NCBI GenBank assembly: GCA_034435035.1
Contig: DAOTXW010000023.1
Span: 155,661-219,660 of the forward strand
DNA length: 64,000 nt
Source: JAHEME01 sp034435035
GTDB lineage: Bacteria; Chloroflexota; Anaerolineae; Aggregatilineales; UBA3940
Direction of reading: 5' to 3'
In this document: in pieces, positions 1 through 9,372 of the stretch
How positions within the stretch are numbered: position 1 is the stretch's first letter
Layout: each line of letters starts with the position of its first letter
The notes under the pieces: generated by a model
The model's database searches: none
Told to the model about the DNA's origin: nothing
The model's input: only the letters and a program-made list of their open reading frames with translations
Translations under genes and position numbers: made by a program

Positions 1-2396
1 CCCTGCGAATCCTGCGTGCCAAACCCCTCGTCAATGATAAGTGTACGCAGTTGAGCGCCAGCGCGCCGGGCCAACAACCGCGAAAGCGCCAGACGAATGG
101 CAAAATTGACACGGAATGCCTCCCCGCCGCTGAAGGTTGCATAATCGCGTGTGCCCAGTTCATCTGCGATCTTGATATCAAGGGTTTCTCGCACCCCGCC
201 GGAGACCTTCTCACGCTGGGTGTCAAACCGCACATGCATACGACCGTCTGTCATGCGGGCCAGAATATCATTGGCTTCCTGTTCAATCTCCGGGATAGCC
301 GCCTCAATGATCAGGGACGGAACTCCGTCCCGGCCGAAGGCCGCCCGAAGCTCCTCATAGATGGCATGTTCTTCGGCCAGACGGTCCCGTTCCGCCAGGA
401 GCTCGACCCGCCGCTGCCGCTGCTGCTCTAACGCATGGAGCTTCTGCTGTGCCGCCCCGACCCGATACCGCGCACGGCCTTCCTCGTCGCGCAGCCGCGC
501 CAGTCTCTCCTCCCAGGGTTGTAATTCAGCCAGGCGGCGGTCGAGCGCTGAGACCTCCTCGTCCACCGATTCGCTCTGCGCCCGGGCTTCTGCCAGGGCG
601 CCCTGCCAGCGGGCAGACTGTTCATCCAGCGAGGCAAGAGCAGACTCCACTGATGGCGCTTCATTGGCTGCCCGCTGCATGTCGGCCCGGATCGTCTCAA
701 TCTGCGCCAGCCGCTCCAGAGTCAGGCGCGCAGCCTGGTGCGCCGCTTCATCATAGCCCAGTGCTTCCAGCAGATCGTTGTTCGCCTGCAGGGCAGCGCG
801 CTCCTCGGCTGCATAACTCTCCAGCGCGATCTGCTGCTCCACGGCGGCGATTCGCTCCACCACCTCGCGGAGTTCCGTTCGGGCTGCCTCTGCGCGTTCC
901 TCCCGATCGCGCAGTCGTGCGTAGTGCTCACGGGTCGGCCCCAGATTGCGCAGATCCTGCTCGGCCAGATTTATCTCACGGGCCAGCCGGGCGACTTCGC
1001 CCTTGAGGGTTTTCGCCTCATCGTGGCCAGCCTGCCACTCCTGGCGATGGTGCTCACCGGCCTCCTGCAGCCGGGCGATGAGTTCTTCCCGGTGGGTCTC
1101 ACTCAGATCCTGTTGGCACAGCGGGCAGACTGGCTCCTGAGTGGCCTGAATCATGTCAAGCTGCTGACGCAGCCCTTCCATCTCGCGCTTGAGGCTGCGG
1201 TTATTCGCCTCAAGCTGTGCATATCTTTCAACAACTCCGCTGTGTTCCGACCGCAGCCCGGCCAGATCGACTTCACGCTTCTCCAGCGCAGTGATGCGGG
1301 ACTGGAAATCGGCCAGGGCGTCAGGATCGGCCTCCTCAATGGCACGCTCCAGGTCGGCCAGGCGCTGCCTGAGAGAGCGCAGATCGGCCTCCAGCAATGC
1401 CCGGGCTGAATGGATAGTCTGCTCAAGGGACATCCGCTGTGCGATCAGATCGGTGCGTTCAATGAGCCGATCGCTCAAATACCGATCGGTCTCCCGCGCC
1501 TGGACAAGCGCCGCGTAATCCGCTTCGATCGCTTCGCGCTGTGACAGGATCGCCTCAAAATCCGCCAGCCGCCGGATCTGCTCCCGCCGCTCCTGATCGA
1601 TGCGATCCAATTCAAGCTCCGCCTGCTGAGCATAGCGAACGGCCTGCTCCATGGCAGTTTGGAGCTTATCACGTTCATGCCGGGCATTTTCCAGATCGCG
1701 AACATGAATGTCTGCTTCATGCACCTGCTGGCTGATCCCGGCCAGAGCCTGCTGGGCTGCGATCAGCTCACGCTGAAAGGAATCCTCCTCGGACAGGTCG
1801 CGCTCCACGCCGGCCAGCAGCCCCTCGAGTTGATCAGTCTGCCCCTCAATCTCTCGCAGGCGCTGGCGGGCGCGCTCTTCATACTTCGCCCACTGGTTCA
1901 GGCCCAGTATCTCGCTCAGAATCACCTTGCGCTCGCCGGGCGTCTTGTTCGTGAATTCGTCAGCGCGCCCCTGCATCAGGAACGCAGAATTGATGAAGGT
2001 CGCATAGTCCAGCCGCAACAGGCGGATGATCTTTTCCTGGGTGGCGCGGATCGTCGACTCGCTGATGTTGCGCCACTGGTCGCCGTCCCGGATCTCCAGT
2101 TGCAGTTCGCTGCGCCCGCGCCCTGTGCGTGACCGGTAGCGAGAGACCCGGTACAGCAATCCCTCCTGGGAGAACTCGAGCTGCACCATCATCTCGGTTT
2201 CATCGCCGTGGATCAGCTCGTCATCGCGCTGAGCGCGCGCCTTCCCCCAGATCGCCCAGGTCATTGCGTCCAGCAGCGCCGACTTCCCGGCCCCGTTGGT
2301 GCCTGCCAGGCAGGCCAGATGCAGCCCGCTGAGATCAACGCTCTGCTGGCTGCGATAGGCCAGAAAGTTCTGCAGCTCGAGCTTTATGGGGATCAT
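1..2396 (-). CDS. sbcC: SbcC/Rad50-like SMC-family nuclease ATPase (3' end beyond the window)
   Basis: Probable ATPase subunit of an SbcCD (Mre11-Rad50 type) complex, which opens and trims DNA ends and hairpins. About 798 codons are visible from ATG 2396 and the frame runs off the window at base 1. The N-terminus has a Walker A motif (GTNGAGKS, residues 32-39). Long Glu/Arg/Ala-rich coiled-coil arms follow, interrupted by a zinc-hook CPLC at residues 424-427 (bases 1116-1127). The ABC signature (FSGGEAFR) lies near residue 755 and Walker B (LIIDEGFG) near 783. Only the last part of the C-terminal ATPase lobe is missing. It starts 11 bases after the upstream phosphofructokinase stop, so it is probably co-transcribed. 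No sbcD is in view. There is no clear Shine-Dalgarno sequence. The family call is sure; the subtype is less so. Confidence 0.88.
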   Translation of the reverse strand, partial: MIPIKLELQNFLAYRSQQSVDLSGLHLACLAGTNGAGKSALLDAMTWAIWGKARAQRDDELIHGDETEMMVQLEFSQEGLLYRVSRYRSRTGRGRSELQLEIRDGDQWRNISESTIRATQEKIIRLLRLDYATFINSAFLMQGRADEFTNKTPGERKVILSEILGLNQWAKYEERARQRLREIEGQTDQLEGLLAGVERDLSEEDSFQRELIAAQQALAGISQQVHEADIHVRDLENARHERDKLQTAMEQAVRYAQQAELELDRIDQERREQIRRLADFEAILSQREAIEADYAALVQARETDRYLSDRLIERTDLIAQRMSLEQTIHSARALLEADLRSLRQRLADLERAIEEADPDALADFQSRITALEKREVDLAGLRSEHSGVVERYAQLEANNRSLKREMEGLRQQLDMIQATQEPVCPLCQQDLSETHREELIARLQEAGEHHRQEWQAGHDEAKTLKGEVARLAREINLAEQDLRNLGPTREHYARLRDREERAEAARTELREVVERIAAVEQQIALESYAAEERAALQANNDLLEALGYDEAAHQAARLTLERLAQIETIRADMQRAANEAPSVESALASLDEQSARWQGALAEARAQSESVDEEVSALDRRLAELQPWEERLARLRDEEGRARYRVGAAQQKLHALEQQRQRRVELLAERDRLAEEHAIYEELRAAFGRDGVPSLIIEAAIPEIEQEANDILARMTDGRMHVRFDTQREKVSGGVRETLDIKIADELGTRDYATFSGGEAFRVNFAIRLALSRLLARRAGAQLRTLIIDEGFGTQDSQ

Positions 2397-2407
2397 TGCG
2401 GCAGGAT

Positions 2408-3559
2408 TCAGCTCAGGAACATCGGCATGCCGGCCACATGCCGTACCTTGGGTTTGTACTGATCAATGTCATACAGCTCGCCCACATCTACCGTCTTGCG
2501 GCCCTGCATGATCATGCTGATCGGGACATCGGTGTACACGCCTCCCCGCAGCGCGACCATTCGTCCGCTTTGCCCCCTCAGGATCATGTCCATCGCCATG
2601 TGCGCGTAGTTGAAAGCCACCATGAGATCCAGCGAGTCCGGGGCCCCTGAGCGCATCAGATAGGCCACCTGCTGGTAGATGATGTTTTCCCCCGTGAGCT
2701 CCTTGATCAGTTCGCCTGTTATCATCCCGATCCCGCCCAGCTTCTGGTGGCCGTAGGCATCTGCTTCGCCCCGTTGGACGATCTCGCCTCCCTCCATACG
2801 CGCCCCTTCAGAGATCGTCATCATGGCATAGTTGCTGGGATTCAGGGCTTTATCCTCAACCAGCATTTTCGCCAGCCTGGATGGATCGAAAGGTACCTCG
2901 GAGATCACAGCACGGTCCACACCGGCGAGATACGCTGCGATCAGCGAGGTCTCACCCGAATTGCGGCCAAACAGCTCGATCACAGCGATCCGCTCATGCG
3001 ATCCTGTGCTTGTCCGAAGGTCATTGATGAAGTCCACGCTGCGTGTGACAGCGGTGCTGAAGCCGATGCAATAGTCTGTTCCATAGACATCATTATCCAT
3101 GGTCTTCGGAATGCCCATCACCCGCACGCCTTCACGATGTAGACGCTCGGCATAGCTCAGCGTATCGTCGCCGCCGATGGCGATCACCACGTCCAGCCCT
3201 ACCTGCTCAATCACCTTCAGGACATGCGAAGTAAAGTCTCTGGCAGCCTGATCGGGCGACCAGTCTTCAGCACGCAGAAACTCCGGGACATCCTTGCCCT
3301 TGACTTTAGCGGGGTTGGTGCGTGAAGTGTGCAGAAAGGTGCCGCCGGTGCGGGCAACTCGCCGCACTGCGTTCTTATCCAGTTCTACCACACAGGCTGC
3401 GTTATCCGGCTCGTCGAGCCGGTAGTTCAAAAGACCAGCCCATCCCCGGCGGATGCCTACCACCGTGTGCCCTTCCTCCACACAGCGATCGACAATTGCC
3501 TTGATGCAGGGGTTCAGACCAGGGACATCCCCACCCCCGGTCAGTACCGCGATCTTCAT
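2408..3559 (-). CDS. pfp: 6-phosphofructokinase, PPi-dependent type signature
   Basis: Phosphofructokinase (383 aa), converting fructose 6-phosphate to the 1,6-bisphosphate. The N-terminal GGGDVPGLN loop and the fructose-6-P motif region (ELFGRNSGETS) are present. Two positions that separate phosphoryl donors are informative: GGDDT (Asp where ATP enzymes have Gly) and PKTMDND (Lys where ATP enzymes have Gly). Both are the combination known from pyrophosphate-dependent enzymes, so PPi is the inferred donor and the reaction would be reversible. It lies 58 bases downstream of an ATP-type paralogue and 11 bases upstream of sbcC, all on the minus strand. A soluble pyrophosphatase is encoded at 16362. 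Donor specificity is inferred from residues only. Confidence 0.9.
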   Translation of the reverse strand: MKIAVLTGGGDVPGLNPCIKAIVDRCVEEGHTVVGIRRGWAGLLNYRLDEPDNAACVVELDKNAVRRVARTGGTFLHTSRTNPAKVKGKDVPEFLRAEDWSPDQAARDFTSHVLKVIEQVGLDVVIAIGGDDTLSYAERLHREGVRVMGIPKTMDNDVYGTDYCIGFSTAVTRSVDFINDLRTSTGSHERIAVIELFGRNSGETSLIAAYLAGVDRAVISEVPFDPSRLAKMLVEDKALNPSNYAMMTISEGARMEGGEIVQRGEADAYGHQKLGGIGMITGELIKELTGENIIYQQVAYLMRSGAPDSLDLMVAFNYAHMAMDMILRGQSGRMVALRGGVYTDVPISMIMQGRKTVDVGELYDIDQYKPKVRHVAGMPMFLS

Positions 3560-3617
3560 GGTCAGCGCTCCTTATTGATAAAGAGGGTTCGCCGCGTGGG
3601 CGCTCAGACCGCAGGTG

Positions 3618-4595
3618 TCAACGGGCCAGGATGCGGGCCAGATCCACGAAATGCGGATTGACCGGGCGCTGCTTGCCAATCACTTCTTCCAGGGGCAGCA
3701 TTGCAATGCCCGTCCCTTCGAGGGTCATCATCATGCCGTAGTCTCCCTGCACCAGCGCCTCGACGGCCCGTACACCAAAGCGGGTAGCCAACAGCCGGTC
3801 AAAAGCGGTTGGGCGGCCGCCACGCTGGACATGACCCAGGATGGTCGTGCGCACCTCAAAGCCAATGTCATGATCCTTCAGATACTGCTCGATTTCGCTG
3901 CTTTTGAGGTTGGCTCCCTCGGATACAATCACCAGCGCATGATTCTTGCCCTTCATGTAGGCATCTTCCAGCGCTTTACCCAGCTCCTCCAGAGTCTGGT
4001 CCTGCTCGGGCACGAGCACCACCTCCGCGCCAGTGATCAGCCCGGCGACAATGGCCAGATGCCCGCACCGGCGGCCCATCACCTCGACCAGGAAGACCCG
4101 CTCGTGCGATGAAGCCGTATCGCGCAGCCGGTCGATTGAATCCAGGATGGTGTTGGTGGCCGTGTCGACACCGATGCAGCTTGCCGTCCCCCAGATATCA
4201 TTGTCAATGCTGGCGGGAATGCCCACTACTTTGACGCCCAGTCGATGCAGAGCCAGCGCCCCGGTGAGACTCCCATCGCCGCCAATCACGACCAGGCCAT
4301 CGATGCCATGCTCATTCAGACGACGCACCCCTTTGCGCTGTATGGTCTCATCCTTGAAGTCGGGCAGCCGCGCCGTCTGCAGAATTGTGCCGCCCCGCTG
4401 GATGATCCCGCCGACATCACGGGCAGTCATGCGGTCGATGTCCCCATTGATCAGGCCCAGATACGCACGCCGGATTCCGAAAACCTCTTTGTCATAGAAA
4501 GCGCCAGCGCGCACCACCGCCCGGATCGCGGCGTTCATGCCCGGCGCATCACCGCCGCTTGTCATCACCCCTATGCGTTTGATCTCGTCGGCCAT
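3618..4595 (-). CDS. pfkA: 6-phosphofructokinase, ATP type
   Basis: A 325-residue phosphofructokinase of normal bacterial PfkA length. It has the N-terminal TSGGDAPGMN nucleotide loop, GGDGS (Gly at the donor-selecting position), PASIDND with the catalytic Asp pair, MGRRCGHLA, and HVQRGGRPTAFDR near the C-terminus. The Gly at GGDG and the lack of Lys at PAS favour ATP as donor, in contrast to the adjacent paralogue. The start is supported by AGGAGG at 4607-4612, eleven bases before the ATG; this ribosome-binding site overlaps the dnaE stop codon (4611-4613), so translation may be coupled. It is a committed glycolytic enzyme acting in the cytoplasm. Confidence 0.94.
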   Translation of the reverse strand: MADEIKRIGVMTSGGDAPGMNAAIRAVVRAGAFYDKEVFGIRRAYLGLINGDIDRMTARDVGGIIQRGGTILQTARLPDFKDETIQRKGVRRLNEHGIDGLVVIGGDGSLTGALALHRLGVKVVGIPASIDNDIWGTASCIGVDTATNTILDSIDRLRDTASSHERVFLVEVMGRRCGHLAIVAGLITGAEVVLVPEQDQTLEELGKALEDAYMKGKNHALVIVSEGANLKSSEIEQYLKDHDIGFEVRTTILGHVQRGGRPTAFDRLLATRFGVRAVEALVQGDYGMMMTLEGTGIAMLPLEEVIGKQRPVNPHFVDLARILAR

Positions 4596-4610
4596 TTCCG
4601 GCTGCTCCTC

Positions 4611-7600
4611 CTAACGATCGGCGCAAACAGCCACTGCCGCATCCCCAATCAGCGTGGTGAGCCTGGCGACCAGCGCATCACAATAATGAGTCGTGTCATC
4701 AGGAAAGTCAACCTCGATCAGACCGTCACCGCTGTCCATCACAAAGGAGAATCGGTCCTTCCCATGAAAGCTGATCAATATGCCATGCACACGCTCGACA
4801 AGTCGGCGGTCGCGTTCCGGATCCTCGCTGCGCGGAATCCGCACGACCAGACGCCGCGCATCTGCAGCGGTGTCCGGGGCGGCGCGATATGGGAGGCTGG
4901 AACCGGGTTCTGCAGAAGCCGGCGGCGGAGGTGGCGCTGATCCCACTGCTGGCGCGTCTCCCTGAAGGGAGGGGGTTACCACCCCATCCGACCGGCGGGC
5001 AGCCGGAGCAGGCACGAGCACTTCATCCGAGGTCGGCTGCATCCAGGCTGGCTCAGCCAGGGCTGCGTCCGAAGGAAAGAGATCCGATGGCTCCTCATCA
5101 TAATCCTCCGGCGGGATAGCCACCCAGGGCAGGCTGGCGCTGTGCGTATCATCTGCCGGAACAACCAGGTCCAGGTTCGTCGTTGCCTCTTCGCACAGCA
5201 GCTTGGGTTCCCCGCGGGAAACATCCAGTTTACCTCGCAACAGAAGGACGCGATCCGGCTCCCACAGATCCCGGGTTGCATCCCATGTGCTGGGCCAGAT
5301 GATAACCTCGATCTGCCCGTAGAGGTCCTCCAGACCAGCGAACGCCATCTGCTTGCCAGCCTTCGTCACATGCCGACGCACGTAGGTCACCATACCGGCC
5401 ATCGTCACCTGCCGATCGTGATCCGATTCCACGATCTGATTGGTGCAAGTAACCGCGATAGCCTGCAGGCGATCAAAGACCTGCCGGAGCGGATGTTCGG
5501 AGATATAGACCCCGATCAGCTCACGCTCCCACTGGAGCATCTCGCGGTGTGAAACCTGGCTCTTCGTCTCACTCACCAGAACCCCGCCCGAGCTCACGCC
5601 GAGCGAAACGCCGGTTGCCTCCCCGAACAGACTCATCTGACCGGCTTCGGCGGCGCGGTGCTGGCTGGACGAAAAGCTCATCAGCCGGTCCAGTGATTCC
5701 AGCAGGTTCAGGCGAGGTGCCAGGCAGTCCAGGGCGCCAACCTTGATCAGACACTCCAGGGCGCGTTTGCCTACCATCCGCAGATCGACGCGCTGGCAGA
5801 GATCCGCCGGATCGATGAAGGGTCCGCGCGCCCGTGCCTGCAAAATGGCCTCCACAGAACCCTCCCCGACGTTCTTGATCGCGCTCAGCCCATAGCGAAT
5901 CGCACGCCTGCCATCCGGCTGCTGCTCGATCGTGAAATCATGCCCGCTGGCATTGATATCGGGGGGCAGCACATCGATCCCCATCTGGCGGCAGTCACTG
6001 ATGTAGGTGCCGACCTTATCAGTATCGCCGCGCTCCGTCGTGAGCAGCGCCGCCATGTACTCATGGGGGTAATGAGCCTTCAGGAAAGCCGTCTGCACCG
6101 TGAGGACTGCGTAATCCGCCGCGTGCGACTTATTGAAGCCGTAGCGCGCAAAAAACTCAATATCGTCAAATATCTGCCCGGCGACCTCAGGGGCAACGCC
6201 ACGGCTGGGCCCCTGCTTCTGAAAGATCGCCCGGTGTTTGAGCAGATCCTTTTCCTTCTTCTTGGATACGGCCCGGCGCATCAGATCAGCATCGCCCAGG
6301 CTGTATCCAAACAGACTGGAAGCAATCTGCATAATCTGCTCCTGATACACGATGATGCCGTAGGTCTCCCCCAGTATAGGCTCCAGCAGGGGATGATGGT
6401 ATGACACCGCTTCGTCGTCGTGCATCCGGCGGATATAGGCAGAGATGTACTCCATGGGCCCCGGGCGGAACAAGGATATTGCCGCCACAATATGCTCAAA
6501 TCGAGTCGGGCGCATGTCTGCCAGCACCCGTGTCATTCCCCCGCCTTCAACCTGAAATACGCCGCTCGTCTCGCCGCGTGTCATCAGGGCAAAGGCTGCA
6601 TCGAGCTTCTGGTTATTGACCTCATCATCCGGGCGATGCCGGTATGGAATGTTACTCAGGTCATAGGAGATCCCATGGTTGTGCTCGATCAACTCGCAGG
6701 CTTTGCGCATGATGGTCAGCGTGCGCAAACCGAGGAAATCGACCTTCAGCAGACCGATCGACTCGACGACCTCCATAGGCCACTGCGAGACCACCCCGAG
6801 CGCCCCCTCGCCATTTACGGCGCCCTCACCGCCGCGGGTAGGGCGATTCAGCGGCATGTACTCCACCAGCGGGCGGTCGGCGATCAGCACCCCGGCCGCA
6901 TGCGTGCTGGCATGCCGCGCAATGCCTTCCAGCCGGATGGCAGTATCCAGGAGTCTTTTAATGTAGGGGCGCTGCGGATCTTCGTAGGCGGCGCTGAGCT
7001 CAGGAATCTCGGACAGGGCCTGTTTCAGTGTCACCGGCTTGCCGGGCACGGAGGGAATCAACCGGGCCAGGGCATTGACTTCATTGAGCGGGATATCCAG
7101 GGCACGCGCCACATCGCGCACAGCAGCGCGGGCGCCCAGCGTGCCAAACGTGATGATCTGGGCGACCTTGTCCTCGCCGTACCTGCGCACGCAGTAGTCG
7201 ATCATCTCTGCCCGGCGATCATCGGGATAGTCGATATCGATATCGGGCATGCTGATACGCCCGGGATTCAGGAAGCGCTCAAAGATCAGCCCGTTCTCCA
7301 ATGGATCGATGTTGGTGATCCCCAGCGTATAGGCAACAATGGATCCCGCGCCGGACCCGCGCACATTCCACCAGATATCGCGCCGGCGAGCAAAGTCGCA
7401 CAAATCCCACACGATCAGGAAGTATGTGTCGAACCCCATCTCATGGATCACGCGCAGTTCGTGTTCCAGGCGGGCCCGAACATCAGGGCTGCCGCTTTGC
7501 TCCCCGTATCGATGCTCTAATCCCTGCTCACACAGGTGGCGCAGGTAAGCCTGCGCATCATACCCATCCGGCACCGGGAAGTTCGGCAGATGATATTGCT

Positions 7601-8432
7601 TGTCATCCAGGGATAGGTTGCACATCTCGGCAATGCGGAGCGTATTGTTGAGCGCCTCCGGAACCTCGCCAAAGATGGCAGCCATTTCGTCGGGGGAGCG
7701 TAGATAGTAGCTGTCGTCGCTGAATCGCAGCCGCCTCTGATCGTTCACCAGGCTGCCGGTGCCGATGCACAGCAGCACGTCATGCGGATCGGCGTCCTCG
7801 CGACGCACATAATGTACATCATTGGTCGCGACCAACGGCACCCCGGCATAGGGAGCCAGCTGGAGCAGAGCGGTGTTTAGCTGCCGGAGTTCCGGGATAT
7901 CATGCTCTTGCAGTTCGACATAGAATCGATCCGGCCCGAAGACGTCCAAATACCAGCCAAGCAGCCGGCGAGCTTCCTGATCGCGCCCCTCCACCAGCAG
8001 GCGGGGAATCTCAGCTGCCAGGCAGCCGGTTGTGCAGATCAGCCCCTCTGCATGCTGGGCGAGAAAATCCCTGTCCACGCGGGGCTTGTAGTAGAAACCG
8101 CTCAGCTGAGCGGCGCTGGCGATCTTCAGGAGATTCTGATAGCCCGTCCGGTCGGCGGCCAGCAGCAGCAGATGATAGTTCTGGCTGTCGAGTTTGGGAT
8201 CGCGCCCGGTCATCTCCCGCGGGGAGATATAGGCCTCCATGCCGATAATCGGCTTGACGCCTTCCGCCTTACAGGCGCGATAGAACTCGATCACGCCGTA
8301 CATCGCCCCGTGATCGGTGATCGCCAGGGAATCCATGCCCTGTTCAACGGTGTAGCGCACCAGGTCCTTGATGCGGCTCATACCGTCAAGAAGAGAATAC
8401 TCAGTATGGACATGCAAGTGAGCAAACGACAT
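4611..8432 (-). CDS. dnaE: DNA polymerase III alpha subunit
   Basis: Replicative polymerase, about 1273 residues from ATG 8432. That start gives the family N-terminus MSFAHLHVHTEYSLLDG; an in-frame ATG at 8465 would add 11 unconserved residues. The order is: PHP domain (residues 1-210), whose expected metal ligands (HLHVH, ITDHG, GMEAY, YHLLL, GCLAAE, NDVHY) all look intact; palm with PDIDIDYPDD near 396 and VDFLGL near 560, supplying the catalytic acids; finger/thumb regions; HhH segment; and an OB-fold near 1005-1040 (VTMAGMVTYVRR...). A Pro/Ala-rich linker then leads to a small C-terminal domain ending in LIGDAAVAV. The intact PHP site raises the possibility of PHP-type proofreading, known from Thermus DnaE. 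It heads the minus-strand group with the two phosphofructokinases and sbcC. Confidence 0.96.
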   Translation of the reverse strand: MSFAHLHVHTEYSLLDGMSRIKDLVRYTVEQGMDSLAITDHGAMYGVIEFYRACKAEGVKPIIGMEAYISPREMTGRDPKLDSQNYHLLLLAADRTGYQNLLKIASAAQLSGFYYKPRVDRDFLAQHAEGLICTTGCLAAEIPRLLVEGRDQEARRLLGWYLDVFGPDRFYVELQEHDIPELRQLNTALLQLAPYAGVPLVATNDVHYVRREDADPHDVLLCIGTGSLVNDQRRLRFSDDSYYLRSPDEMAAIFGEVPEALNNTLRIAEMCNLSLDDKQYHLPNFPVPDGYDAQAYLRHLCEQGLEHRYGEQSGSPDVRARLEHELRVIHEMGFDTYFLIVWDLCDFARRRDIWWNVRGSGAGSIVAYTLGITNIDPLENGLIFERFLNPGRISMPDIDIDYPDDRRAEMIDYCVRRYGEDKVAQIITFGTLGARAAVRDVARALDIPLNEVNALARLIPSVPGKPVTLKQALSEIPELSAAYEDPQRPYIKRLLDTAIRLEGIARHASTHAAGVLIADRPLVEYMPLNRPTRGGEGAVNGEGALGVVSQWPMEVVESIGLLKVDFLGLRTLTIMRKACELIEHNHGISYDLSNIPYRHRPDDEVNNQKLDAAFALMTRGETSGVFQVEGGGMTRVLADMRPTRFEHIVAAISLFRPGPMEYISAYIRRMHDDEAVSYHHPLLEPILGETYGIIVYQEQIMQIASSLFGYSLGDADLMRRAVSKKKEKDLLKHRAIFQKQGPSRGVAPEVAGQIFDDIEFFARYGFNKSHAADYAVLTVQTAFLKAHYPHEYMAALLTTERGDTDKVGTYISDCRQMGIDVLPPDINASGHDFTIEQQPDGRRAIRYGLSAIKNVGEGSVEAILQARARGPFIDPADLCQRVDLRMVGKRALECLIKVGALDCLAPRLNLLESLDRLMSFSSSQHRAAEAGQMSLFGEATGVSLGVSSGGVLVSETKSQVSHREMLQWERELIGVYISEHPLRQVFDRLQAIAVTCTNQIVESDHDRQVTMAGMVTYVRRHVTKAGKQMAFAGLEDLYGQIEVIIWPSTWDATRDLWEPDRVLLLRGKLDVSRGEPKLLCEEATTNLDLVVPADDTHSASLPWVAIPPEDYDEEPSDLFPSDAALAEPAWMQPTSDEVLVPAPAARRSDGVVTPSLQGDAPAVGSAPPPPPASAEPGSSLPYRAAPDTAADARRLVVRIPRSEDPERDRRLVERVHGILISFHGKDRFSFVMDSGDGLIEVDFPDDTTHYCDALVARLTTLIGDAAVAVCADR

Positions 8433-8507
8433 ACCGTGACTCAGCCACAGGCTCCGGTGGATCATCCAGCACGTTTGAGGCGGACTAGCTATGGGATGCG
8501 CAGACCG

Positions 8508-8513
8508 AGTATA
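8508..8513 (-). promoter_or_regulatory. Extended -10 element upstream of dnaE
   Basis: On the minus strand the sequence reads TGGTATACT, an extended -10 (TG-n-TATACT), about 76 bases before the preferred dnaE start. No good -35 hexamer lies at 16-18 bases, which is usual for extended -10 promoters. Assignment is by consensus and position only. Confidence 0.4.
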
Positions 8514-8604
8514 CCATGTTTCGCTCTGGCCGACGGCGAGCAGACAGGGGGCAGCGTCCTAACACAGGTCATGATATTAACTCATATCGCGACCGGCCGC
8601 CGGA

Positions 8605-8633
8605 TCGCCACCCTGAAACAAATATGGCATACT
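8605..8633 (+). promoter_or_regulatory. Possible promoter for the 8650-10187 gene pair
   Basis: TCGCCA (8605-8610), a 17-base spacer and CATACT (8628-8633) preceded by TGG, so an extended -10. A GGAGG follows at 8634-8638, just before the predicted transcription start, so either the promoter or the ribosome-binding site may be coincidental. Confidence 0.28.
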
Positions 8634-8649
8634 GGAGGCATATTCTGCC

Positions 8650-9372
8650 ATGACGCGCAAACAGACCGATCCTGCCAGCAGCCGGCCAGCCGCCGGGAAG
8701 CCTGGCTCACCAAAGAAAGCTTCGGAGGCGAGCCCGCGCAGCGAGCACTCCGCCGCTTCGTCCAGGGCGAGGCGACACGGTCTGGCCCGCCTGCCGAAGA
8801 CTCGGCCGCTTCGCGTATGGCGACTCACCACCCGTGGGGCCGTCTTTATGAGCTTGATTATGGCAGCCTGCGCGGTCGGCGCGGGCGTGACCCTGGCGCT
8901 TGGGCGTCCATTTCCCTGGCAGGCTGTGGCGGATGTCACAGCTGCCATGCATCTCTCAGAGACCCTGGTGAGCCAGCGTGCCCGCTGGGAAGAGCTCGCC
9001 CTGGCCGACTACACCATCCAGGTCGCCTATGAATCGGGCAGCGTGCTGTGCGGACCGGCTGTTCTGGAAGTGCGTCAGGGAGCGGCTGTCGTCAGCCCGG
9101 CATCAGCGGAGCACTGGTTCCCACCGGAAGTCTGCAATGCGCTGATAAGTCGCTTCACCGTCGCCGGGGCGTTCGCCTGGCTGGGTGAGGAGATAGAGCA
9201 GTTCCGCCCCGGGGCGACCTATCTGCGCGCGCGCTTTGACCCTGAATTTGGCTACCCGGTATGGGCTGAACGGGGCATCTACGATCTGCTGAATGAGCCT
9301 GAACGCTGTTGCTGGCGCGTCACCTGGAGCGCGCTGCAGCCGCTCGATATTGAGCGGGGGTATGGTGAGTAA
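8650..9372 (+). CDS. Single-pass membrane protein with a DUF6174-like exported domain
   Basis: A 240-residue protein of unknown function. Residues 1-55 are Ser/Ala/Arg-rich and probably disordered. One hydrophobic helix follows (GAVFMSLIMAACAVGAGVTLAL, about 63-85), so the rest (90-240) is probably outside the membrane. The outer part begins RARWEELALADYTIQVAY and includes FDPEFGYPVWAE. This W-x-x-x-x-x-x-DY opening and the later 'D-P-x-x-G-Y-P' segment resemble DUF6174 domains. Cysteines occur at VLCGP, EVCN and ERCC. Its TAA stop shares one base with the mutM ATG, so the two are translationally coupled. A functional link with DNA repair is not implied. Confidence 0.75.
   Translation: MTRKQTDPASSRPAAGKPGSPKKASEASPRSEHSAASSRARRHGLARLPKTRPLRVWRLTTRGAVFMSLIMAACAVGAGVTLALGRPFPWQAVADVTAAMHLSETLVSQRARWEELALADYTIQVAYESGSVLCGPAVLEVRQGAAVVSPASAEHWFPPEVCNALISRFTVAGAFAWLGEEIEQFRPGATYLRARFDPEFGYPVWAERGIYDLLNEPERCCWRVTWSALQPLDIERGYGE

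Noticed and set aside
738..1409. Plus-strand open frames over the sbcC arms
   Set aside because: They are antisense to the coiled-coil arms, whose frame continues through Walker A, the zinc hook and Walker B.
6420..7520. A 366-codon plus-strand open frame inside dnaE
   Set aside because: It lies antisense to conserved palm sequence of dnaE and its translation has no recognisable features.
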